This document shows positions 57,398-64,000 of a stretch of DNA of 64,000 bases, one piece after another. Under the pieces are notes generated by a model. That model was not told the DNA's origin and ran no database searches. It saw only the letters and a list, made by a program, of their open reading frames with translations. The translations under genes and the position numbers were made by a program. The DNA lies in the NCBI GenBank assembly GCA_934593275.1, contig CAKTQE010000005.1, forward strand, positions 1-64,000, written 5' to 3'. The stretch is from an uncultured Oscillospiraceae bacterium (GTDB taxonomy: Bacteria; Bacillota; Clostridia; Oscillospirales; Oscillospiraceae). The stretch's first letter is position 1. Each line of letters begins with the position of its first letter.

Positions 57398-60031
57398 TTA
57401 CAGAGACTGAAGCGCGGCCAGGCTTTCTTCCAGGGCGGCGATCAGATCGGCGGCCTTTTTGGCCTTTTCCCGCTCGGCATTTACAACTGCCTCGGGGGCG
57501 CGGGAGGTAAAGTTCTCGTTGGAAAGCTTGGCGTTGAGGCTTGCCAGGTTCTTTCTGGCCTTTTCCAACTCCTTGCCAATACGCTCCTGCTCCTTGGCAA
57601 TGTCAACCAGCTGACCCATGGGGATATAGAGCTTTGCGTCAGCGGTGGCGCAGGTCACGAGACCTTGCAGGTTTTCAGGCTCTTTTTCCAGTAGCTCCAC
57701 CTTATCGGCATAAGCCAAACGCTGGATAAAGCCCGCACCCTGGGCAAAGACCTGGGGCGCAGCGGTGAGAACGTAAAGCGTTGCTTTCTTGGAGGGAGGC
57801 ACGTTCATTTCGGCTCTGCGGTTACGAATGGCCCGGATGGCGTTCATAACAGACTCCATATGGGCCTCTTCTGTGGCAAAATTCAGTTCCTCAGAAGCCA
57901 CCGGCCACTGGGCAATGATCAGAGCAGTCTGGCGTTGGGGCAGACTCTGCCAAATCTCCTCGGTAATAAAGGGCATAAAGGGGTGCAGCAGACGAAGCGT
58001 CTGATCCAGCACGTATACCAGCACCTGCAGAGCGGTATTCTTGCGGGAAGCATCCTCGCTGTACAGTCTGGCCTTGGTCAGCTCAATATACCAGTCACAG
58101 TAGGTATCCCAGATGAAGTCGTAGATTTTCTGGACCGCAATGCCCAGTTCGTACCGCTCCATGTTGTCGGTGACCTCTGCAATCAGGGTATTCAGCTTGG
58201 AAAGCACCCACTTATCCGCAATTTCCAGTTCCTGGGAAAGCTGCGGCACAAAGTCCTCGCCCAGATTCATCAGAACGTAGCGAGAGGCGTTCCAAAGCTT
58301 ATTGGCAAAGTTCCGCATGGCTTCGCAACGTTCCACATAGAAACGCATGTCGTTTCCGGGAGAGTTGCCGGTGATCATGTTCATACGCAGTGCATCGCAG
58401 CCGTATTTGGAAATCATTTCCAGGGGATCAATGCCGTTACCCAGAGACTTAGACATTTTCCGGCCCTTATCGTCACGCACCAGACCATGGATCAAGACGG
58501 TGTGGAAAGGCGTTTTGCCGGTGTGTTCACAGCCGGAGAAAATCATCCGGGCGACCCAGAAGAAGATAATATCATAACCGGTGACCAGAACATCCGTGGG
58601 ATAGAAATAATCCAGGTCCGGGTTCTTGTCCGGCCAGCCCAGAGTCTCAAAGGGCCACAGAGCGGAACTGAACCAGGTATCCAGAACGTCCGGGTCCCGC
58701 TCAATATGGGTAGAGCCGCAACGCTCACACTTGCAGGCATCCTCCCGGGAAACCGTCATATGGCCGCAGTCGGCGCAGGTCCAGGCAGGAATCTGATGGC
58801 CCCACCACAGCTGACGGGAAATACACCAGTCACGAACGTTTTCCATCCAGTTCAGGTAGGTTTTGGTAAAGCGTTCCGGAACGAACTTGGTTTCACCGTC
58901 TTTGACCACCCGAATGGCTTCCTCGGCCAGGGGCTTCATTTTTACAAACCACTGGGCGGAGATGATGGGTTCCACGTCATTGTGGCAGCGATAGCAGGTA
59001 CCTACATTATGAGCGTAGTCCTCCACCTTTACAAGATAACCCTGCTCTTCCAGGTCAGCGACGATCTGCTTTCTGGCCTCATACCGGTCAAGGCCCTGAT
59101 ATTTGCCGCCCAGCTCGTTGACCTTGCCCTCATCATCCAGCACCCGGATCACTTCCAGGTTGTGACGCAAGCCGACTTCAAAGTCGTTGGGGTCATGGGC
59201 GGGGGTCATTTTGACACAGCCGGTGCCAAATTCCATTTCCGCATAGTCATCGGCAACCACGGAAATGGGCTTATTCAGCAGGGGCAGGATCACATTTTTT
59301 CCAACAATGGAACGGTAACGTTCATCCGCAGGATTGACGCAGACACCGGAGTCGCCCAGCATGGTTTCCGGACGGGTGGTGGCAACGATAACTTCACCGG
59401 TACCGTCTTCCAGAGGATAGCGGATGTGCCACAGATGGCCGGGCTTATCCACGTATTCCACTTCCGCGTCGCTCAGTGCGGTAACACAGTGGGGACACCA
59501 GTTGATGATGCGGCTGCCTTTGTAAATCAGGCCCTTTTCGTACAGGGAAACGAATACCTCCCGCACGGCCTTGGAGCAGCCCTCATCCATGGTAAACCGG
59601 GCACGGTCCCAGTCACAGCTGGCACCCAGCTTTTTCTGTTGCTCTACGATGCGGTTGCCGAACCGGTTCTTCCAGTCCCAAACCCGCTCCAGGAATTTTT
59701 CACGGCCCAAATCGTACCGGGTCAGGCCCTCTTTCCGCAGTTCTTCCTCCACCTTGATTTGGGTGGCAATACCGGCATGGTCCACGCCGGGGATCCAAAG
59801 GGCGTTATAGCCCTGCATCCGCTTGAAACGAATGATGCTGTCCTGCAAGGTTGCGTCCATGGCGTGACCCATGTGCAGTTGGCCAGTAACATTGGGAGGG
59901 GGCATGACGATGGTAAAGGGCTTTTTGTTCTCATCCCGCTCCGCGTGGAAGTAACCACCCTCCTGCCACATGTTGTAGATCTCGGTTTCTACGGCCTGAG
60001 GCTCGTAGACTTTGTTTAATTCTTTTGCCAT
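57398..60031 (-). CDS. valS: Valyl-tRNA synthetase
   Basis: 877 aa class I synthetase. HIGH motif as HMGH in PPPNVTGQLHMGHAM, KMSKS in DDKGRKMSKSLGNG, the CP1 editing domain between, an anticodon-binding domain and a C-terminal coiled-coil arm (EQERIGKELEKARKNLASLN) typical of ValS. Charges tRNA-Val. Controlled by a T-box leader directly upstream. Confidence 0.96.
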   Translation of the reverse strand: MAKELNKVYEPQAVETEIYNMWQEGGYFHAERDENKKPFTIVMPPPNVTGQLHMGHAMDATLQDSIIRFKRMQGYNALWIPGVDHAGIATQIKVEEELRKEGLTRYDLGREKFLERVWDWKNRFGNRIVEQQKKLGASCDWDRARFTMDEGCSKAVREVFVSLYEKGLIYKGSRIINWCPHCVTALSDAEVEYVDKPGHLWHIRYPLEDGTGEVIVATTRPETMLGDSGVCVNPADERYRSIVGKNVILPLLNKPISVVADDYAEMEFGTGCVKMTPAHDPNDFEVGLRHNLEVIRVLDDEGKVNELGGKYQGLDRYEARKQIVADLEEQGYLVKVEDYAHNVGTCYRCHNDVEPIISAQWFVKMKPLAEEAIRVVKDGETKFVPERFTKTYLNWMENVRDWCISRQLWWGHQIPAWTCADCGHMTVSREDACKCERCGSTHIERDPDVLDTWFSSALWPFETLGWPDKNPDLDYFYPTDVLVTGYDIIFFWVARMIFSGCEHTGKTPFHTVLIHGLVRDDKGRKMSKSLGNGIDPLEMISKYGCDALRMNMITGNSPGNDMRFYVERCEAMRNFANKLWNASRYVLMNLGEDFVPQLSQELEIADKWVLSKLNTLIAEVTDNMERYELGIAVQKIYDFIWDTYCDWYIELTKARLYSEDASRKNTALQVLVYVLDQTLRLLHPFMPFITEEIWQSLPQRQTALIIAQWPVASEELNFATEEAHMESVMNAIRAIRNRRAEMNVPPSKKATLYVLTAAPQVFAQGAGFIQRLAYADKVELLEKEPENLQGLVTCATADAKLYIPMGQLVDIAKEQERIGKELEKARKNLASLNAKLSNENFTSRAPEAVVNAEREKAKKAADLIAALEESLAALQSL

Positions 60032-60048
60032 AACGATCTCCTTTCCAT

Positions 60049-60285
60049 AAAAAAGCCCTGGGCGAAAAACACCCAGGGCGAAAAATCCGCGGTACCACCT
60101 GAATTTCCGGTTTCCCGGACACTCTCACGCTGTAACGGGCTGACCCGTACTGCCCTACTTTTTTCAGGCAGTCCGCTCCCGGGCGACCATTCCCCTGCCG
60201 TCTTGAGCGTTCTCACCAACCACGCTTTCTCTGAAATCCGGCAAAACGGGAAACCTCCCGATCCATGCGTTTGCATTTGTGTCAC
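60049..60285 (-). promoter_or_regulatory. T-box riboswitch (valine) in front of valS
   Basis: The minus-strand leader holds the T-box sequence GGTGGTACCGCGG (60099-60087) and a terminator GCCCTGGGTG...CGCCCAGGGC with U-tract (60079-60049). In the specifier loop, GAATG-GTC-GC gives the Val codon GUC at 60187-60185. Uncharged tRNA-Val pairing would favour the antiterminator and valS expression. Promoter is at 60314-60286. Confidence 0.9.
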
Positions 60286-60314
60286 ATTTTACCCAAGAAT
60301 CCCCGGATTGTCAA
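60286..60314 (-). promoter_or_regulatory. Promoter of the valS T-box leader
   Basis: Minus strand: TTGACA (60314-60309), 17 nt, TAAAAT (60291-60286). Confidence 0.75.
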
Positions 60315-60332
60315 GACTTAATTCTATTTTTC

Positions 60333-60361
60333 TTGACGGACGGTATATTCCTGACTATAAT
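60333..60361 (+). promoter_or_regulatory. Promoter of the plus-strand glycosyltransferase
   Basis: TTGACG (60333-60338), 17 nt, TATAAT (60356-60361), about 31 nt before the start. Confidence 0.8.
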
Positions 60362-60392
60362 AGGGTGTATTAACGAATTTGGAGTGTAGCGT

Positions 60393-61337
60393 ATGATCAA
60401 GCTTTCCCTGGTAGTCCCCTGTTATAATGAGGGGGAAAATGTGATCCCATTTCATGAGGCAGTATTGAATGCTTTCCGGGACTGCGGCTATGCCATTGAA
60501 ATCGTTTATGTGGATGACGGCAGCCGGGATGCCACTTTGCACAATTTGAAAAAAATCTATGCCCGTCAGGATTGTCCGGTGAAAATCATATCTTTCTCCC
60601 GCAATTTTGGGAAAGAGGCCGGAATTTACGCAGGATTACAGCACGCCTCCGGGGATTACATCAGCCTTATTGACGCGGATTTGCAGCAGCGTCCGGAAAT
60701 TGTGCGGGATATGGTTCAAATGTTGGAGGAACAACCGGAATACGATATTGTAGCCGCCTATCAGGATCGCCGCAATGAAGGAAAAGTGCTTTCTTTCTTC
60801 AAAAAGAGTTTTTATTCCATCATCAACCGCCTTTCCAAAGTTTCCTTGCAGGCGGATGCCAGTGATTTCCGAACTTTCCGCCGAAGTGTCCGTGACAGTA
60901 TTCTGGAGCTGGGCGAATACCACCGCTTTTCCAAGGGGATTTTTGCCTGGGTCGGTTATAACACCCTCTTTATTCCCTATACCGCCTGCCCACGGCAGAA
61001 TGGGTCTACCAAGTGGAGCTTCTGGAAGCTTTTGAACTATGCCATGGAGGGAATCGTTGGCTTTTCCACAGCACCGCTGCGGCTTGCAACCATTCTGGGC
61101 TCTGCTACAGGTGTCGCCGCATTGATTTATTTGATTTGCGTGATTCTGGAAAAGCTGATCAAAGGCATTGCCGTTCCCGGGTATGCGACTATTATTGTAC
61201 TGCTGTTGTTCTATTCCAGTATGCAGCTGTTTTGCATTGGCATTATCGGAGAATACGTGGGCCGGAACTTTGAGCAAAGCAAGAATCGCCCCATATATAT
61301 TGCGAAAGAGGTCATTGGAGAAGAAAACAACCAATGA
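60393..61337 (+). CDS. Family 2 polyprenyl-phosphate sugar transferase
   Basis: 314 aa. GT-A domain (LVVPCYNEGENVIPF, YVDDGSRD, DADLQQRPE, the acceptor-site region GIFAWVGYN) and two C-terminal membrane helices (AALIYLICVILEKLI and IIVLLLFYSSMQLFCIGIIG), ending in EYVGRNFEQSKNRP. This is the DPM/GtrB/ArnC-like layout: moves a sugar from a nucleotide donor to undecaprenyl phosphate in the membrane. A related gene is convergent at 61409. Confidence 0.85.
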   Translation: MIKLSLVVPCYNEGENVIPFHEAVLNAFRDCGYAIEIVYVDDGSRDATLHNLKKIYARQDCPVKIISFSRNFGKEAGIYAGLQHASGDYISLIDADLQQRPEIVRDMVQMLEEQPEYDIVAAYQDRRNEGKVLSFFKKSFYSIINRLSKVSLQADASDFRTFRRSVRDSILELGEYHRFSKGIFAWVGYNTLFIPYTACPRQNGSTKWSFWKLLNYAMEGIVGFSTAPLRLATILGSATGVAALIYLICVILEKLIKGIAVPGYATIIVLLLFYSSMQLFCIGIIGEYVGRNFEQSKNRPIYIAKEVIGEENNQ

Positions 61338-61344
61338 ACCCGCA

Positions 61345-61374
61345 AAAACCCGACCTGAAAAGGCCGGGTTTTTA
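61345..61374. terminator. Terminator between convergent glycosyltransferases
   Basis: AAAAACCCGACCT-GAA-AAGGCCGGGTTTTT type stem (61347-61373), U-tract on the plus exit. Confidence 0.8.
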
Positions 61375-61408
61375 AGCAATCATAGGAGCGTTTTGATAGA
61401 AATACCAA

Positions 61409-62374
61409 TCAGCGGTTCTTGTCGTCCTCTTCCCAGGTGCGTTCACTGATAATATATCTGGGCCGGTGCTTGGTCTCCATGTAAATTTTTCCGATGTACT
61501 CTCCAATCACGCCAAGGCAAATAAGCTGAACACCGCCCATAAAGCAGACGATGCAGACGGTGGAGGCCCAGCCGCTGACGGTGCTGCCTACGAAGTGGGC
61601 AATTAAAGCCCAGATCACGGCAATAAAGCTCAGCAGCGATACAATACAACCGAAACCGGTGATCATCCGGATGGGCTTTACGGAAAGGCTGGTGATGCCG
61701 TCAAAGGCCAAGGCCAGCATCTTTTTCAAAGGATAATGGCTTTCTCCGGCGATTCGCTCGGCTCGCTCATAATAGACACTGGTACTCTTGAAACCCACCA
61801 GAGGAATCATGCCCCGCAGAAAAATATTGACCTCCTTGAAGTTGGCAAATTCCTGCAAAACCTTACTGGAAATCAGGCGGTAGTCCGCATGGTTGAAAAC
61901 CACTTCGGCCCCCATCCAATTCATAAGCTTATAGAAGCCCTCGGCGGTGAACCGCTTGAAGAAGGTATCGGTGTCTCGCTTGCTGCGTACACCGTAGACG
62001 ACCTCACAGCCATCTAAATAGGCATCCACCATTTTATCCATGGCGTTGATGTCGTCCTGGCCGTCACAGTCAATGGAGATGGTAATGTCGCAGCGGTCTT
62101 TGGCCTCCATGAGTCCTGCCAGAACCGCATTCTGATGCCCACGGTTGCGGCTTTGGCTAATACCAAGATAATGGGGATCTTTTTTGGAGAGGTCTTCAAT
62201 AATGTTCCAGGTATCATCCTTGGAGCCGTCATTTACAAAAAGAACACGGCTATCCGGAGACACTTTCCCAGCGGTTTCCAAATCCTGAATTTTCTTCAGG
62301 AACATGGGGGCAGTAATGGGAAGAACCTTTTCCTCATTATAGCAGGGAATAACGATGTACAGAATAGGGCGCAT
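61409..62374 (-). CDS. Family 2 polyprenyl-phosphate sugar transferase
   Basis: 321 aa, same architecture as the gene at 60393: YIVIPCYNEEKVLPIT, FVNDGSKDDTW, DCDGQDDINAMDKM, then two membrane helices (CIVSLLSFIAVIWALIAHFV and VCIVCFMGGVQLICLGVIG) and EYIGKIYMETKHRP. Probably glycosylates undecaprenyl phosphate to feed the membrane glycosyltransferase encoded 3 nt upstream. Confidence 0.85.
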   Translation of the reverse strand: MRPILYIVIPCYNEEKVLPITAPMFLKKIQDLETAGKVSPDSRVLFVNDGSKDDTWNIIEDLSKKDPHYLGISQSRNRGHQNAVLAGLMEAKDRCDITISIDCDGQDDINAMDKMVDAYLDGCEVVYGVRSKRDTDTFFKRFTAEGFYKLMNWMGAEVVFNHADYRLISSKVLQEFANFKEVNIFLRGMIPLVGFKSTSVYYERAERIAGESHYPLKKMLALAFDGITSLSVKPIRMITGFGCIVSLLSFIAVIWALIAHFVGSTVSGWASTVCIVCFMGGVQLICLGVIGEYIGKIYMETKHRPRYIISERTWEEDDKNR

Positions 62375-62377
62375 AAT

Positions 62378-64000
62378 TTACTCCTTTCTAATTGCATCCG
62401 GCGACACGTAGACGTCGGCGCAGGGATATTCCAAGTGCTGGTACTGCTTTTTTTGCATCTGCTCCCAAAGCCAGCCGGAAAGATGGTTGTCATTGGGTAG
62501 TGCGTTTGTGGAATGATCGCCCATTTCCGGATGCAGCACCACCACAATATCCGGAAGATCATGGGTTTCACCGTAGCTTTCCAATCGCGGGCTGTCCAGC
62601 GGTGTACGCCAGGCAGTAGGAACGCCGCATGGAAAATCTACGGTCAGATAACCCCAGGGCAAAATTTTGGAAAAGAAAACGGTATTGGTCGGCCCATAGG
62701 TGCTGTTTAAGTCCTGAGTCATGTCAAGAATGGATTCGTATTGCTGGGCGTGGAGCTTCGTGGTATGAATCCCTTTCGCCGGTCCTCTTGTCATGGATAC
62801 CGTCAGCGTATCTATGGGGCCATCCCGGAACACGCTGGTAAGTCGGCTGAATAGGGTCATCGCAAGGGTGGCACAGACCAGAATAATGCTCACACGGCGA
62901 AGATTTTTCTCCGTATCGGGCAAGGAGGAAAACTGCAGGACAACGCCCATGGCATATACCGGAAGCCCTACGGTAAAAGCAATGGCCTCTGTATTGGAGC
63001 TAAGGGCCATAGAAACACCCATAGAAGCCCCCAGCAGACGCAGAGACAAGGCCGGTATGGAGATTTGCCGCCGGAGCCAACACAGACTCAGTCCGGGCAA
63101 GCAGAACAGAGCAAAGGTATAGGCCGCAAAACCGGTTTCCGCTAACCGATAACGCCAGAAAGACACTGCTGCCCCCACCAGCGCAATCAACAGCCCCGGC
63201 AGTGTCCCGACAGATTTTGGAAAGAACTTGGCCCCAAGCAAAAGGGCCAGACAGGACAGTAAAACCAGGCCCAACTCATAATAATAGAGCATTTTTACAT
63301 CCCGTATGGCAGCAATCAGGTTTGTTATCGGGCCGCCTACGTGTTCCGGGTCTGTAAAAATCTGTTTTAGGTTATCCAGGATTCCCGCAAAATCTCTTGG
63401 AAGAAACGCAACGATAAACACCGCTGCCGCAACACAGATGCCAAAAAGGCTCCAGCGTCCCGCTTCCCTGCCAGGCCGATAAACCAGGGCTGCGGCGACT
63501 CCAAAAATGACGAACAGTGCAAAATAAGGTACGCAAAGGACCGCACCGCTTAAAAGTACGCCGCCAAAAAAATAGAGGGCTTTTTGCTTTTTGCCATGAT
63601 GTCCCTGCCCCCGCAAAAAAAAGCACCAGGCGGAGGCGCAAAAAAGGACAAACAGATTATAGTAACTCAGTCCCCAGATGTTTCCCCTGGAATAACTCAG
63701 AAGCAATCCGGCGCACAGGAAAGAAATCAAGGGCTTTTCTTTGTTGCAAAGGGTCGTATAGAGCAGTAACGAGGCTCCCAAAGCCAGCAGTGTATACAAG
63801 CTTCTGGCGAAAAGATAGATTCCCTCCGTTCCGAACAGGCCGTGATAGAAACTGAGTGCGGGATAGAACAAAGCAGAATAGAACTGGACCGGATGCCACT
63901 CATCCAGAATCAGGTGTTGGCCGTTCCACATTCGTTGGGCAAAGGTCAGATAGAAGCTTTCATCGGACCAGCAAAAACCATACCGCCCCCGGTCAAGCAG
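62378..64000 (-). CDS. Polytopic membrane protein, GT-C-type glycosyltransferase candidate (5' end outside window)
   Basis: Over 540 aa visible; the frame stays open to the window end, so the N-terminus is missing. Early residues WSDESFYLTFAQRMWNGQHL (Asp-Glu in the first loop) followed by ~10 membrane helices and a C-terminal outer domain resemble GT-C enzymes that use polyprenyl-phosphate sugars, where an acidic pair in the first loop is catalytic. Ends 3 nt before the GT2 gene, with which it forms an operon. No close family recognised; the enzyme class is an inference from topology and context. Confidence 0.6.
   Translation of the reverse strand: MLDRGRYGFCWSDESFYLTFAQRMWNGQHLILDEWHPVQFYSALFYPALSFYHGLFGTEGIYLFARSLYTLLALGASLLLYTTLCNKEKPLISFLCAGLLLSYSRGNIWGLSYYNLFVLFCASAWCFFLRGQGHHGKKQKALYFFGGVLLSGAVLCVPYFALFVIFGVAAALVYRPGREAGRWSLFGICVAAAVFIVAFLPRDFAGILDNLKQIFTDPEHVGGPITNLIAAIRDVKMLYYYELGLVLLSCLALLLGAKFFPKSVGTLPGLLIALVGAAVSFWRYRLAETGFAAYTFALFCLPGLSLCWLRRQISIPALSLRLLGASMGVSMALSSNTEAIAFTVGLPVYAMGVVLQFSSLPDTEKNLRRVSIILVCATLAMTLFSRLTSVFRDGPIDTLTVSMTRGPAKGIHTTKLHAQQYESILDMTQDLNSTYGPTNTVFFSKILPWGYLTVDFPCGVPTAWRTPLDSPRLESYGETHDLPDIVVVLHPEMGDHSTNALPNDNHLSGWLWEQMQKKQYQHLEYPCADVYVSPDAIRKE

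Noticed and set aside
57860-60019. 719-aa open frame antisense to valS
   Set aside because: Shadow frame of a GC-biased gene; composition is His/Gly/Val-rich with no domain, no ribosome site, and valS is unmistakable.

Overview
The window is chromosomal DNA of a Gram-positive, endospore-forming bacterium of class Clostridia, most like the Oscillospiraceae/Ruminococcaceae group. The evidence is a set of Firmicutes sporulation genes (cotJ, cwlD, yqfC-yqfD, ylbJ-like, yunB, spoIIAA-spoIIAB-sigF), a T-box leader in front of valS, and the order phoH-ybeY-era-yqzL-recO. Species level cannot be read from the sequence.

Layout. 1-3500: decayed cotJ spore-coat genes, cwlD, radA and a membrane-anchored XRE regulator. 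3546-4556: a XerC-like tyrosine recombinase. 4604-21016: a tandem array of two different filamentous-phage (inovirus-like) prophages, A (about 4604-12260) and B (about 12260-20490), then a 5' remnant of a third, A-type copy. 21014-23042: an XRE regulator, a TnpV scrap, a NUDIX hydrolase and a GNAT acetyltransferase. 23140-34573: an envelope-stress island with a secreted glycosidase-like operon, an ECF sigma/anti-sigma pair, and two BlaI/BlaR1-type modules whose M56 sensor is fused to an envelope-enzyme domain. 34747-64000: mostly housekeeping genes: pfkA, xerD, coaD-rsmD, uvrC, an HPr-like gene, mutS2, recO-yqzL-era-ybeY-phoH-yqfD-yqfC, ylbJ-like, ligA-yunB-pcrA, the spoIIA operon, valS, and three genes for polyprenyl-linked sugar transfer.

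Prophages. Both encode an inovirus set: an XRE repressor on the minus strand; a small candidate ssDNA-binding protein; a coiled-coil protein; a rolling-circle Rep; small membrane and major coat proteins; a signal-peptide adsorption protein (pIII-like); a pVI-like protein; and a Zot/pI-type assembly ATPase. Their Reps belong to different families (Rep_trans-like in A, pMV158/Rep_2-like in B), and each has a candidate double-strand origin hairpin directly upstream. The three junction repeats share a hairpin and a minus-strand TTGACA-N17-TATTCT promoter; the leftmost copy points into xerC. Prophage B also carries at least eight copies of a 20-bp palindrome, TTTGAATCTTAATATTCAAA, mostly at gene ends, which looks like a stoperator network.

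Envelope island. Both BlaR1-like proteins keep the M56 zinc-protease signature and carry an outer domain related to a free-standing envelope enzyme encoded in the same island (a NAGPA-type glycosidase and an LCP ligase). In both fusions the residues conserved in the free enzyme are substituted. This suggests sensors built on inactive copies of the enzymes, and with the prophage array it is the most interesting content of the window.
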